Below, piece after piece: positions 7,983 through 18,200 of a stretch of 64,000 nt of DNA. Under the pieces are notes generated by a model. That model was not told where the DNA came from and did not search any database. It saw nothing but the letters and a program-made list of their open reading frames with translations. Each line of letters starts with the position of its first letter. Position 1 is the first letter of the stretch. The DNA is from DATFXM01 sp035315885 (GTDB lineage: Bacteria > Acidobacteriota > Blastocatellia > UBA7656). The stretch is from contig DATFXM010000071.1 of assembly GCA_035315885.1 (NCBI GenBank), positions 1 to 64,000 of the forward strand. The letters run 5' to 3'. The translations under genes were made by a program, and so were the position numbers.

Positions 7983-10037
7983 GTGTCGTCTCGACCCATG
8001 CGAACGCTTGTGCCGTGTTGCCTGTTGCTGTTCCTGGGTTTCATCGTGCAACCAAACGCCCAAGCCGCCGAATTGAACAACGGTACAATCAGCCTCCAGC
8101 TTGGCGTCGACTCTGCCGGAGTCCCCTCGATCCGAGACGCATCCTGGGTTGAAACCGGCGCTCAGATATTCTCAGACCAGGAACTGGAGGACGGACTAAA
8201 CGCATGGGTTCCCCGGGCGCTGATACCTGCAAGTGGGTTAAAGATCAAGGGGGATCCCTGGGTCATCAGCGACGGCGCGGTTTTTACTCGCGCCGAAGCC
8301 ACCGGCAAACTCGCCGGTGGAGTGAGGATCACCTGGGTGGTGGAGCTTGCGAACTCGGGCTCGATCCTCAGGCTTCACGTCAGGTTGAAGAACTCGGCGC
8401 TGATGTCGCAAGCAATCGATTGGTTTCCGGTATGGGCCGCAAGCTGGAGCGCTGAACGGGCCTCGTCTCAAGTAAGGTGGTGGCGGTCCCTCGAGTTCAC
8501 CCCAGTCGAAGAACGACTGGACGATGATGAAAAAGTGAGGATGGGCAGCGAGCTTCACAGTTCCGATGATGCGGCGGACGGTGTGAACCCGTTCTGGGTG
8601 GTGTTCGGAGAACAAGGCCGGATTTACTTTGGAGTTGAATGGTGTGGCGGCTGGGGTTCAAAGCTGAAAGGAATGGAGCATGGACTCAAGTTCAACGTAT
8701 GGCTGCCCGCAGAGGATACGCAGTTGACACTGAAGTCGGGGGAGGCGGTCGACGGACCGGCTCTTCTGGTTGTGCCTACGAGGTGCTCGGATGATGCGTC
8801 TGCGCGCAGGGACTGGATGTCGCAACGCAAAGAGCTGGCGACTAATCTTTATGGCGGAGGCGCTCCGCAGTTCCCATTGACATATAATCATTGGTACGCA
8901 GCAAAGCTGACGTTCGACCCCGATTTCCTCAACCGGCAGATCGCTGCGATGACGCCTTACGATTTCGATTTCTTTATCGTCGATGCCGGATGGTACGACG
9001 AAGCGGGGAGCTGGCAACCGGATCGCGCTAAGTTTGCCGCGGGACAACTCGAAGAACTTCTATCATCGATCAGATCCAGCGGAACAAAGATCGGCATCTG
9101 GTCCGCGCCGCAGTTTGTAAGCGCGGACGGTTCGAGGCTCCCGGCTGATGCAGAAAGCCCGCCTCTCTTTTCAGACTTTCTCAACGCCTACTTGCTCGAC
9201 CTTGCCGACAGTAGTTTTGCATCTCGGCTTAACAAGCACGTATCGGGCCTCAGGAGCCGATTTCAAGCCGACTGGTGGAAGTATGACCAGCAGTTCTTTA
9301 CTGCGCAGTCTCGGGCAGGAGCGATGCGCAACGTACTTGCGTTTCAGAGTGCGCTCTTGTCTGTGCGCGCGCAGAATCCGGATATGGTGATCGAAAACTG
9401 CCAGTCGGGTGGGAGGATGCTGAACGAGTTTACGCTGCAAGTCACCCAGACGAGCTGGTTGCGTGACGGAAAGGACAACGGGCTGGACCACGCGCGCCAG
9501 AACATTGAGGTTGCGCTCGGGGCGCTGGAATTTGTTTTCCCGTGGACGGCGTATCGCTTTACAAACAATCTTGATCGAATGGACCAGAGCGATGACGAGA
9601 CTACGCGAATGTATTGCCGTAGCGCAATGGCAGGCATCTGGGGAATCTCGGCTGACCTGGCCGGCATAAGCGAACGCCAACGGGCAGTTGTACTCGCGGA
9701 GATAGCAAACTACAAGCGGTTGAACTCGCTGAAGTCTCAGTGCCTGTACTCGCTGGAACAGCCGGCTGATGGCGCAGACACCGCGGGAGTCACCTACTTT
9801 GATCCTTATCGCAAGAAGGCAGCGGCGGTGATTTATCGTTGGGACAAGGCTGGTGAGTTCGACAAGCAGGTAGCGTTAAAGAACTTGAAACCATCCTCGT
9901 GGTACGACGTGACCGACGTCGATACGGGGATTACGACTCGAGTCCGCGGAAGAGATTTGTTGAAAGGCGGCGTTCAGGTTCATTTCTCGGCGGAGAGAAT
10001 GTCAGCGATCGTGTTCATTGAGAGCCGAAAGTACTGA
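7983..10037 (+). CDS. Secreted alpha-galactosidase, GH36 family
   Basis: The start GTG at 7983 is chosen because GGAGG lies eight bases upstream; an ATG at 7998 is less well placed. The N-terminus MSSRPMRTLVPCCLLLFLGF ending NAQAAE is a signal peptide, so the enzyme is exported. A beta-sandwich domain comes first, then a (beta/alpha)8 barrel. The barrel holds DFFIVDAGWY, the nucleophile motif DWWKYDQQFF (aspartate after KY), VIENCQSGGRML (the ExCxSGG pattern of GH36) and TSWLRDGKDN, the acid/base aspartate region. About 684 residues is normal for GH36. It should release terminal alpha-galactose from oligosaccharides or hemicellulose. No transporter or other glycosidase adjoins it. The stop lies inside a TACTGAG heptad. 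Confidence 0.85.
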   Translation: MSSRPMRTLVPCCLLLFLGFIVQPNAQAAELNNGTISLQLGVDSAGVPSIRDASWVETGAQIFSDQELEDGLNAWVPRALIPASGLKIKGDPWVISDGAVFTRAEATGKLAGGVRITWVVELANSGSILRLHVRLKNSALMSQAIDWFPVWAASWSAERASSQVRWWRSLEFTPVEERLDDDEKVRMGSELHSSDDAADGVNPFWVVFGEQGRIYFGVEWCGGWGSKLKGMEHGLKFNVWLPAEDTQLTLKSGEAVDGPALLVVPTRCSDDASARRDWMSQRKELATNLYGGGAPQFPLTYNHWYAAKLTFDPDFLNRQIAAMTPYDFDFFIVDAGWYDEAGSWQPDRAKFAAGQLEELLSSIRSSGTKIGIWSAPQFVSADGSRLPADAESPPLFSDFLNAYLLDLADSSFASRLNKHVSGLRSRFQADWWKYDQQFFTAQSRAGAMRNVLAFQSALLSVRAQNPDMVIENCQSGGRMLNEFTLQVTQTSWLRDGKDNGLDHARQNIEVALGALEFVFPWTAYRFTNNLDRMDQSDDETTRMYCRSAMAGIWGISADLAGISERQRAVVLAEIANYKRLNSLKSQCLYSLEQPADGADTAGVTYFDPYRKKAAAVIYRWDKAGEFDKQVALKNLKPSSWYDVTDVDTGITTRVRGRDLLKGGVQVHFSAERMSAIVFIESRKY

Positions 10038-10045
10038 GTTTTGAG
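10032..10045 (+). repeat. Two heptad units overlapping a stop codon
   Basis: TACTGAG and TTTTGAG run over the end of the alpha-galactosidase gene. The TGA stop (10035-10037) is part of the first unit. It is a remnant or seed of the heptad family found in other gene gaps. No inverted partner is visible here. Confidence 0.5.
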
Positions 10046-10129
10046 AAGCGCCGAACGCGATGATGTGAAGGCGATGCCCGAAGCGTGTCCTCGCGGCATT
10101 GGCAGCCTTGCTGACGGATTAATCAGAAG

Positions 10130-10666
10130 TCACTTGGGTTTGGGAAGGACCGTTTCCAGGCGAGACAGAAGGTCGAAGAAGAACCCCTCCTCGCGACGCG
10201 TCGGTCGGATTACATGACCGGCTTTAAAAGTCATGAAGCCTAGTTCTGTACTGAGCGTGAAATACACGTTGCTCTCGGTAGAGATCTTTTCAACGTCTAC
10301 GATGAACGCGTCCTCCCGCTTATCCATGAATCGGGTAGTAACGGATTCTTTGGTGCCCACAGCATCTGTTGTGAAGCAGAATTTATCGGCCTCGTTCATC
10401 ACCGCTCGCAGGACTTCGAGCTGTTCGATCGAGAAAGAACCGGACGCCGTCCGTTCCTCGTCGTCGGAGATCACCAGGCTATACCGGCGAGGATTCTCGG
10501 CAAGACGATTCAGCGTGAACGTCGCGGTCGTTTGAGGAGGTACCCAGGCAGCGTCGGTTGCGAGGGCGACACCGTTAATAGAAGAAGCTGCCAGCACCAG
10601 CACTGAAAGTGTGGTTGAAATGTGCCGGATTGCTTTCGATGCTTTGGATATACGAACGGTGCTCAT
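10130..10666 (-). CDS. Secreted protein of unknown function
   Basis: This is a 178-residue protein with a signal peptide at about residues 1-37 (hydrophobic STTLSVLVLAASSINGVALA). The mature part is mixed alpha/beta with FTLNRLAENPRRYSLVISDD, GSFSIEQLEVLRAVMNEA and YFTLSTELGFMTF, and one cysteine. I do not recognise the family. The ATG at 10666 has GAGGT five to nine bases upstream. It stands alone, reading toward the end of the alpha-galactosidase gene, and has a 147-bp gap to the glycosyltransferase upstream. It is probably a periplasmic or cell-surface protein. The codon pattern and signal peptide make it a real gene. Confidence 0.7.
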   Translation of the reverse strand: MSTVRISKASKAIRHISTTLSVLVLAASSINGVALATDAAWVPPQTTATFTLNRLAENPRRYSLVISDDEERTASGSFSIEQLEVLRAVMNEADKFCFTTDAVGTKESVTTRFMDKREDAFIVDVEKISTESNVYFTLSTELGFMTFKAGHVIRPTRREEGFFFDLLSRLETVLPKPK

Positions 10667-10813
10667 CGGTACCTCGGTGGATGTTAAGGGGTTTAGGTTG
10701 TTGTCACATGAAGCAAGCTAAAGCCAGTCTGAATCGCTCGCATCATATCTGTTGCCTTCGAAATATAAAACAGCATTAGGAACTCAGGCAAACCGACCCT
10801 CAATCTTAAGACG

Positions 10814-11776
10814 TCAATTGCCTCTAAAACTCTCCATTAGAGTTTTCGCATAGATGCCGAGCTTCATTCTCGTTTCGATCGACGGAATTCCTCTAATCCT
10901 TCGCCAGCAATGAGCGAGCGCCACAACGAACGTGTTGGCAAGCACATTCGAAACGAAATGAACTCGCGACAACGAATATCGCTGAAACCGTAACCCCTCG
11001 GTCAATACTCGCAATGAGTGCTCGAGTGTGTCCCACCGAACTGCCGCCGATTTCGATCCATGATGGATCACTACAGCAGCCGGCTCAAACACAAGCCGCC
11101 AGCCTGCCCTGGTCGCCCGAAGACACCATTCGTCATCTTCGGCGTACATGTGGAAACGCTCATCGAAGCCGCCAACCTCATTGATGACCGGGCGCTTCAC
11201 GAGGAGCGCGGCTGCAGACAACATTCCAACGTCGCGACGATGCGAGTGATCCCAGAATTTTCCCAGGAGCAACTCGCCTCTTGTTCGTCGAGGGATGAGG
11301 TAAAAGAGACGCAAGCCTCGAACGAGTATGTCCCACGGTGCGGGAGGATTGCGCCACGCACTGACCTGGAGAGACCCGTCGGAGTTGACGAGCCGCGGCC
11401 CGCACGCGCCTATGCGAGGGTCGGAGTCAATTGTTGCGAGTAGCGCATCGATTGCCCCCTCGGTGACCTCTGCGTCGTTATTGAGAAGCAGAAGCATCGG
11501 CGTACTCGCTTCGCGTATCGCCTGATTGTTTGCCCTTCCAAATCCGACGTTTTCGCTGTTCTCGATCAGCGTGATCTTATGGCACAGATCGTTACTGATA
11601 TTCTGTGGTTTAAGCCAGTCCACGGATCCGTCGGTCGAGGCGTTATCCACAACCATGATTTGATAGGAGGCGCGAGGCTGATGACGAATGACGCTATCAA
11701 CGGCCCGTCGGAGGAACAAACCGCCGTTCCAGTTCACGATAATCACGCTTAAGTGCGTTTGGGTCTTGTCCGTCAT
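10814..11776 (-). CDS. Glycosyltransferase family 2 (rhamnosyltransferase-like)
   Basis: This is a 320-residue cytoplasmic GT-A enzyme. It has LSVIIVNWNGG at the start, MVVDNASTDGS (residues 42-51) for nucleotide binding, LLLLNNDAEV (95-104) in place of the DxD metal site, and GGFDERFHMYAEDDEWCLR. These last two are the WbbL-type pattern of rhamnosyl and related sugar transferases. It probably adds a sugar from an NDP or dTDP donor to a lipid-linked glycan. The ATG at 11776 is preferred to a TTG five codons earlier. It opens the polysaccharide region but is separated from the rest by the beta-helix gene, which points the other way. The donor cannot be deduced. Confidence 0.88.
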   Translation of the reverse strand: MTDKTQTHLSVIIVNWNGGLFLRRAVDSVIRHQPRASYQIMVVDNASTDGSVDWLKPQNISNDLCHKITLIENSENVGFGRANNQAIREASTPMLLLLNNDAEVTEGAIDALLATIDSDPRIGACGPRLVNSDGSLQVSAWRNPPAPWDILVRGLRLFYLIPRRTRGELLLGKFWDHSHRRDVGMLSAAALLVKRPVINEVGGFDERFHMYAEDDEWCLRATRAGWRLVFEPAAVVIHHGSKSAAVRWDTLEHSLRVLTEGLRFQRYSLSRVHFVSNVLANTFVVALAHCWRRIRGIPSIETRMKLGIYAKTLMESFRGN

Positions 11777-11791
11777 CGCTTGTGTTAACAA

Positions 11792-12222
11792 TCATCTCCG
11801 CGACTTGTCTGATTGGAAAGGACTTTGCCACTGCGATCGTATAGGTTTGTGACAGGTTCAACAAACCAAGTTTTCGTAATCAAATGCCGTCATTAGTCGA
11901 CTAGGGGGCAGGGGGAGTTTAGTGAGCAGATGTTCGGTCGCAAAAAATTCGGTTGAACTTGGAATGTGTTGGTGATATAAACGCCGGTCGCTCGCTGTTG
12001 TTGCCTTGACGCTCGCCAATCGAACGATATCCGAGGAGACTTCTCTCAAGAGTTTTGCCCTCTTTAAGCAGTCATAAGCGGCAAGGAGCAACCTACAGGC
12101 GGATCCCGCTCTCCCGACGAATGGATTCGCCTCACATTTACGTCAATGGGTTTTAGGGGATCAATTAGTTATTCGGATCACCTAACGCGTGTCGACGCTC
12201 AATAACAAAGGAGAATGAGGAT
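11792..12222. other. Intergenic region between divergent genes; nothing recognised
   Basis: The 430-bp gap separates the GT2 gene (minus) from the beta-helix gene (plus) and must hold promoters for both. A well-placed AAAGGAG ribosome site lies at its right end. I see no repeat, no hairpin with a T-run and no convincing short gene. The longest frame across it (minus, 11858-12091) lacks a plausible protein. Confidence 0.4.
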
Positions 12223-13158
12223 ATGAAGAAGTTGATGTTCAATACCATAGCCACGCTTGCCCTTTGCTTGCTGGCGAGCTCCTTAGCTCGGGCGCAAGCT
12301 ACCAGAACGTGGGTATCAGGCGTAGGTGATGATGCTAATCCCTGCAGCCGCACGGCACCGTGCAAGACATTCGCTGGCGCAATTTCAAAAACTGCAACAG
12401 GCGGCGAGATTAACGTTCTGGATCCGGGCGGATTCGGCGCCGTGACCATTACTAAATCGATAACCATTTCCTCTGAATGCTTTGAAGCTGGCGTGCTGGT
12501 GAGCGGCACGAACGCCATCGTTGTGAGCGCTCCTTCAAACGCCGTCGTTGTGCTCCGCGGTTTGGATTTTGAGGGGCTCGGCACTGGGCTGTCAGCTGTA
12601 AAGATTCTTTCTGCGGGCGCAGTCTACGTTGAGAAATGCACGATAAACAACTTCACAAACCCCGGCATTGACGACCAGGCAAACGCGTCCTCAAAGCTTT
12701 CGGTCAAGAACACGATCATCCGCAACTGCAGTGGTGCGGCCGCGGGAGGGATACTCATCGAGCCCACGGCTGGGACTACCACGGCGGATATTGATCACGT
12801 GGCTTGTGAGAACAATCTCTTTGGCATTCAATCGCGCGACCGGGTGCAGTGCACGATTACGAACAGCGTCGCAGCGAATAACGTTAACAATGGATTCGTC
12901 GCCGTTGTGCTGGCTGGTGGTACTTCGGAGATGAACATATTGAACAGCTCCGCGTCGAACAATGGCAACGTGGCCACGAACGGCGGGGTCAAGTCACAAA
13001 ACGCCGGAGCTACAGTGCGCATCGGCAATTCTATTGTGACCAACAACTCAGGTGGTTTTGTTGTGGCGGGAGGAGCCCTGCTGTCATTGGGTAACAACAT
13101 CGTATCCGGAAATAACGGGAATGACGGAGCCGCCACCGGCGGAGGCCTAGCTAAGTAG
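12223..13158 (+). CDS. Secreted right-handed beta-helix protein
   Basis: This is a 311-residue exported protein with a clear signal peptide (MKKLMFNTIATLALCLLASS ending in RAQA). The mature part opens with TRTWVSGVGDDANPCSRTAP and CKTFAGAISKTATGGEINVL. That is the start typical of parallel beta-helix proteins whose lyase- or hydrolase-like relatives act on polysaccharides. Repeated short strands with stacked asparagines follow (SVKNTIIRNCSGAA, CTITNSVAANNVNN, MNILNSSASNNGN, RIGNSIVTNNSGG, SLGNNIVSGNNGN). No catalytic residues can be assigned; many such proteins bind rather than cleave. AAAGGAG eight to ten bases upstream supports the ATG. It is followed by a strong terminator. Confidence 0.82.
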   Translation: MKKLMFNTIATLALCLLASSLARAQATRTWVSGVGDDANPCSRTAPCKTFAGAISKTATGGEINVLDPGGFGAVTITKSITISSECFEAGVLVSGTNAIVVSAPSNAVVVLRGLDFEGLGTGLSAVKILSAGAVYVEKCTINNFTNPGIDDQANASSKLSVKNTIIRNCSGAAAGGILIEPTAGTTTADIDHVACENNLFGIQSRDRVQCTITNSVAANNVNNGFVAVVLAGGTSEMNILNSSASNNGNVATNGGVKSQNAGATVRIGNSIVTNNSGGFVVAGGALLSLGNNIVSGNNGNDGAATGGGLAK

Positions 13159-13191
13159 CCCGCTTCTACAGGAAGGAATCTCGTACTGTGT

Positions 13192-13227
13192 CCCGCTGGA
13201 GCCGCTCGCGGCTCCGGCGGGTTTTTT
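13192..13227 (+). terminator. Rho-independent terminator after the beta-helix gene
   Basis: A 12-bp GC-rich stem (CCCGC-GGAGCCG paired with CGGCTCC-GCGGG, loop CTCG, one T-G mismatch) is followed directly by six T residues. It lies 33 bp after the stop at 13158, which makes it the clearest classical terminator in the window. Confidence 0.92.
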
Positions 13228-13343
13228 CATTGAATCGCGTGAGCTGAGACCGTTGGTGGTCAACCTTGTTAACAGGCTAAGGTTTGGCGCACCGATCGAT
13301 TGTCCGGGAAGGGCCACGCTCTGGCCTACGAATCTAGAGATGT

Positions 13344-13349
13344 TATACT
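13344..13349 (+). promoter_or_regulatory. Possible -10 box close to the methyltransferase start
   Basis: TATACT lies only ten bases before the ATG at 13359, so transcription from it would give an almost leaderless message. No good -35 hexamer is seen at 16-18 bp, and there is no ribosome site before the ATG. The call is weak. Confidence 0.25.
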
Positions 13350-13358
13350 GCGCTTGAC

Positions 13359-14024
13359 ATGGCGCTCTGGAAAACGCCCAGCCGATCGTCTACCGAGCAA
13401 AACCAGGGCCTTGGGCTTCCGATTGGCTCTCAGCACTACCGTGCGTTTGTGGGTCCGCCAGAGAAATACGACCTGGTCGCCGCGAATCAGTTCAGTCTCC
13501 TTAATAGTCTCGGGCTACGAGACTACGACAGGCTTCTGGACATCGGTTGTGGGTCATTGCGTGCCGGACGCTTATTCATTCCTTACCTTCTGCCTGGTAA
13601 TTATTATGGCTTAGAACCGGCTACCTGGCTGGTGAAAGAGGGTATCAAGAAGGAAATCGGACGCGACCTCTTGAAAATCAAGCAGCCGGTCTTCAGTAAT
13701 GATTCGAATTTTACGCTGACGAGATTTGGCGTGATGTTCGACTATCTCCTGGCTCAGTCGGTGTTCTCTCACGCTTCGCAAAAGCAGATCGCGAGGTGTC
13801 TCTCAGAGGCCAAGAAGGTCATGCACCGCGAATCAAAATTCGCTGCGACATACGTCGGCGGCAACGAGAACTACGCCGGAGACGATTGGGTCTATCCGGA
13901 GTGTTGCGAGTACACGGAAGATCGTATGCGGCAGCTAGCCCGCGAAGCCGGGTTGGCGGCGCAACCGTATTCTTGGCCGCATCCAAACGGACAAAGGTGG
14001 TTGTTGATACTGAACCATGGCTGA
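13359..14024 (+). CDS. Class I SAM-dependent methyltransferase
   Basis: This is a 221-residue enzyme with a Rossmann-fold methyltransferase core. Motif I is LLDIGCGSLRAG (residues 59-70), followed by YYGLEPATW for the ribose-binding acidic region and by FDYLLAQSVFSH, the motif IV position. AATYVGG and WLLILNHG form the last strands. The N-terminal GSQHYRAFVGPPEKYD is a pattern I associate with methyltransferases in glycan clusters. It may methylate a sugar of the locally made polysaccharide, inferred from neighbours only. The gene reads convergently toward the sulfotransferase, with 13 bp between the stops. No ribosome site is visible ahead of the ATG. Confidence 0.85.
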   Translation: MALWKTPSRSSTEQNQGLGLPIGSQHYRAFVGPPEKYDLVAANQFSLLNSLGLRDYDRLLDIGCGSLRAGRLFIPYLLPGNYYGLEPATWLVKEGIKKEIGRDLLKIKQPVFSNDSNFTLTRFGVMFDYLLAQSVFSHASQKQIARCLSEAKKVMHRESKFAATYVGGNENYAGDDWVYPECCEYTEDRMRQLAREAGLAAQPYSWPHPNGQRWLLILNHG

Positions 14025-14037
14025 TAAGACTGACCGA

Positions 14038-15129
14038 TTAGACTTTCTCGCCAGATCCGGGCAGCGGGTTTCTGGAGGACTCTGGCCGTAACGCCCGTAA
14101 TGCCGGCAACAATACCTTGTGCTTCAGCTTGCCGTACGCACTAAGCAGCCGCCAACCAAGCGTGCTGTTGATTCTGGTTAGCTCAGCTTGCTTGGCATTT
14201 AACTGGACGCTCAGCTCCGCAATCTCGGTTTGAAGCGATGAAATCTGAGACTGGAGCTCGGCGACTTCAGCCTGTCGACGATCAACCGCAGTCGCCGGAT
14301 CTCGTTCAAGCTCCTTATAAAGTAGCAGCCCGAGGTACAGCTCCTTCGCTGCTTCGCAAACTGCCGAAGACTGAAGCAAATCGTTAAGTGACGACTTGTT
14401 GTGTTGCAGCGCAAGTTCGATGAATGCCGCAAGCTCCGCAGCCTTTTCCATCGATTCGCTTGGATCCGGAAATTGCACGAAGGTTGAAAGAGATGAGACC
14501 TCGCGTTGCCAATTGGCCATGATATCTTCGTAAAAAACCAGCAATCGCAACTGCCCGGCGGTGTTTCTCAGCACTGCCTTGTTGTAAGAAACCCAGAGGT
14601 CAGCACCGTCGGTGATCGACAAGCCATCTCTCTTTTCAAGTGAAAGGGCTACGTCGAGCGGATTTCGGACGCATATCACGTAACGAAGCGGCGGCAGAAG
14701 GTTCTGCCAAAATGGCAGCGTGAGACAACTGCGCGGGTCCTTCCAAGCCCAGAGATCGTCTGAAGAGAAGTCCTCCCTGATCACCGTTCGAGCGCGTTCC
14801 CTCAAATCATCGAGATCCGGTGACACGAACCAGTCGTCCGGAAGGTCAGGCGGTGAGTCCCATCGTCCGCCTAACCGAACCAACAGCTCATCATTGATAT
14901 CTACGATCTTTTGGCTCTCCCAGAAGCCGCTCCGGTTGGTTTCTTCGTGCGGCGGCATCAGATGCTCCGGCGGCCCCAGGGATGCCCCTAGCACGTTTAT
15001 CGCCCGCGCTACCAGCGAAGTACCAGAGCGGTGCATTCCACTCACGCATATGATATTGGGACGAAAACGTCTTGCGCTTACGACGCCCTTGTCGTCGATG
15101 GTCAAATCCGATTTGGCCGAGTCGTTCAC
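14038..15129 (-). CDS. Sulfotransferase family protein with coiled-coil tail
   Basis: This is a 363-residue protein with the PAPS-binding 5' phosphosulfate loop SGMHRSGTSLV at about residues 30-40. The 3' phosphate motif YVICVRNPLDVALSL lies at about 150. WAWKDPRSCLTLPFW and the PPHEETNRSGFWE segment match bacterial sulfotransferases acting on glycans or glycolipids. After about residue 280 comes a heptad coiled coil (EVAELQSQISSLQTEIAEL), and near the end LGWRLLSAYGKLKHKVLLP. That last motif is shared with the pyruvyltransferase/GT2 fusion next door. The start is GTG at 15129 with no clear ribosome site. It may add sulfate to the exported polysaccharide. Confidence 0.85.
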   Translation of the reverse strand: MNDSAKSDLTIDDKGVVSARRFRPNIICVSGMHRSGTSLVARAINVLGASLGPPEHLMPPHEETNRSGFWESQKIVDINDELLVRLGGRWDSPPDLPDDWFVSPDLDDLRERARTVIREDFSSDDLWAWKDPRSCLTLPFWQNLLPPLRYVICVRNPLDVALSLEKRDGLSITDGADLWVSYNKAVLRNTAGQLRLLVFYEDIMANWQREVSSLSTFVQFPDPSESMEKAAELAAFIELALQHNKSSLNDLLQSSAVCEAAKELYLGLLLYKELERDPATAVDRRQAEVAELQSQISSLQTEIAELSVQLNAKQAELTRINSTLGWRLLSAYGKLKHKVLLPALRALRPESSRNPLPGSGEKV

Positions 15130-15214
15130 AGAGGCATGTTGTCACAGGTCATTTGATCTCACAAAGCGAAGACCAAATGGCGTTCTCGGAAGATTGACTG
15201 CAGCTTGTTGACTA

Positions 15215-18200
15215 TCAGATTCCCGATGAGTTGGACTTTGACGCGGTGGCGTCTGCAGAATCCCCGGTGGCTGGCTTGGCTTGTGGCGTTAGCTCTTGAG
15301 TTGCCGGACTCGAGTCTGAAGGCGGGACTACTGATGGGAGACCGCCGTTCCGGTCGTGATTCCACGAGAAAACAGCCTTCACTGGGCCAGGACCGGAGCG
15401 CCCCGCAGCCTTGCCGACAGGGATAAAGCGCCGCCGGATCCATGACTTGAAACGATAGGTTGTCTTCCAAACAACTGCGCCAAAGAGATGGTTTTCTGCG
15501 CCAAGCGTTTCGGTCACGCCGCGCACGCTTCTAAGACTTCGCAAACCTAACCAGACGACTGAGCGCATCAACTCGTCGAGAGACACCATCCGTCTGAGAG
15601 CGGCCCGTTTTTCTGGTGAGATTCTTTCAGCGCATCGTAACAACAAAACGCGCGCAATCAGCTCCGGCCTCATCAACTCGTGGAAATATACCGCGCGCCA
15701 GGAGCCAAGTGCGTTCCTGAACTTCAACACTCTGCCCGCAGCGCCTCTCAGTTTCTTGACAAACGTCCTCGGAGGAGGAGCGCAGTGCCCGATCACGTTG
15801 CCTGAATGTTGAACATAATTGTGGAGCGGTCGATCCACATACTTTACTTCACCCAAAGCCAGGGCCACGCAGGCAATCCAGTGGTCGTGGTACGAATGCC
15901 CGATTCTCTCAGGGAATGGGAGGATGTATTCCAGCAGCTCACGCCGAAACATGGAGGCCGCTCCGGTAATCGTGTTCGCCAGTATGAGAGAGGAGAAATC
16001 AGTGTAGTTGTTCGGTCTGGTAGTCCAATACGTGCCGGCGATGAGGGTTCCCTCGCGATCGACGATGTTCACGTCGGCGTAAACCAGTGTCGTTTGTTCG
16101 GAGAACTCCGCAAGCAAGGTCGCAATCTTGTCAGAGTGCCAAACGTCATCCTGGTCTGAAAGTGCGATGTATGACGCTTCTCCGGGAGCAAGTCGCAGAG
16201 CACGCTCAAAATTCCTGTAGAAGCCAAGTCGCCTCTCTGAGCGAGAGATCGAAAACCGTGGATCGTCTCCAACAACTTCGCACAGAGTACGAAATGCGCT
16301 TTGATCTGAATGGTCGTCGCTGATCACACAAACCCAGTTCTCATGAGTCTGCGCGCGGATAGTATCGAGCTGCCTTATGAGCAAATCGGCCGGCGGATTG
16401 TAGGTGGCCATGCAGATCGCGACGAGAGGCCGGCTTGTATCCTGGTCGCGTCCCGCATCAAATCCACACTCCTGGTCTTTGCTTTCCGGTTCAACAGGAA
16501 TCCGTGCAAGAGTCTCGATCAGTTCAGTTCTATCATCGAGGGTCGCCTTGAGCTGCAATGCGACGTGGGTTTGTTCAACGCCTGCCGGAACCGACGCAAA
16601 ACCCCAAAAGCCGCTGGTGTAGCTCTTGCCGAGCGGATCTATGGATGGACCATGTGCGGCCCAGAGATCAGCTCGCGACATGCGCAGGGCTTTGAGCGGT
16701 TGATCGTGTTCATCGACCCGCAGCTCCAGATCCGTTATTGTCTTGGTCGAGTGATAGCACCAGCCCGATATGAATAACGAGTTTCCTCGGCCGATTGAAA
16801 TTGAACTCGGGAGCGGGTGGTCCAGCGCCCATCTCAATTCCGGTTCGGCCTGCCCATGGGATGGCCGTTGACCAAACAGTGCATAGATCGGCAGAAGATA
16901 TCGATACTTAATCTTCCCGTAAGCCGCGAGTAGCTTCCAACCCAGGGATGCTTTGGTTGCCGCCATTTCAGCGCTCATCTCGTCAATCTCGAGGCGAAGG
17001 GATTCTGTAGCCCGTTTGTGCTCGTCTCGCTGTCGTTTCAGTGTTTCTAGCTCGGACTGAAGGGCCAGGATTCGACGGTTCGCGTCAGTTCTCAACCTGT
17101 TGGCGTCGCGTCTTTCTTCTTCGAGTTGCTTTTGGCTGAAGAGGAGTTCCGAAGCTAACAGCGATGCTCTCTTCTCCGTCTGTTCCAATTGGCCGGCGAT
17201 TGTCCTGAGCGAAGCTGTCCTCGACGCAAGGTCAAGCTGCGTTCCTACCGACTCAGCCATCGCCATGCCCAGGGAGCGATAATGATCCATCACCTGGCGG
17301 TAATAAGCTTCCGCGTAGTTTCCGCTTGCGTTTGTCGAAGGGTGGCGAGACAGCGTTCCCCTGCGATCGGCGCAGTGCACCACTCGATCGAGCACGTTCA
17401 GCACCCGGCCAGTGTCCGCGGCTATCATTGAGGTGAAATCCAACTTCGACTCAAACAAGGAGCGGCACTTGGACACGAGCTCAGCGCCGCTTTCAAACAA
17501 CAGCCCAGTCAATCCGCGGTCTTCGCAGAAATTCCTGATCTTCTGCGCGTATGGGTAGACCAGGAACGGAACATTGCTGGCACAAGCGAAGATAGCTGCG
17601 TGGAGCGATGAACAGATTAGCGCGTCTAACTGCTCGATAGTTTGAAAAGTTTCACGCGGGTCTTTGACTGGAGCTACGGAGGCATTGTTGATCCTGGCGG
17701 CGAGGCGGTTCATCAGCTCAAAATCAGCGTTGTAACGAGTAAATGGGATGAACACAAGCTTCCATCTCTTCGCCAGTTCTTCCAACGCAGCGGCGATATC
17801 AGGTACTCCCGAGACGGTTCCATAGTGAACGTGAACCCCAAGTGTTCCTGTCGTTTTCTCGGAACCAAACCGACCCGAGAAGAAGTGCGGCATAAGAGTG
17901 CTCACGCACGGCATCACTTCAACGTTAGGTACCGCGCCTCTTATCAATTGAGCATCGTACTCCGACCTTACGGTCACAATCTGATATTCGTTGAGGTATT
18001 CGAGGTTGGCTGGACTATGCGTGCCTGCAGCGAGCAGCACGTGTGGGCCATGCAGCCGGAACCGATCGTAGTAGGGATCACCTTTCGATCGGAGCAGCTC
18101 TCCTCCTCCGACAATTACAAAGGCAGACGAACTAGCGTCATACGAGAGCGGATTCAGCACCTCATAAGGCAAACATAGGTCCTCAAGATAGCGTTTGAGG

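Noticed and set aside
11858..12091. 77-residue minus-strand frame in the gap before the beta-helix gene
   Set aside because: No ribosome site, no signal peptide or domain, and composition not protein-like enough to support it.
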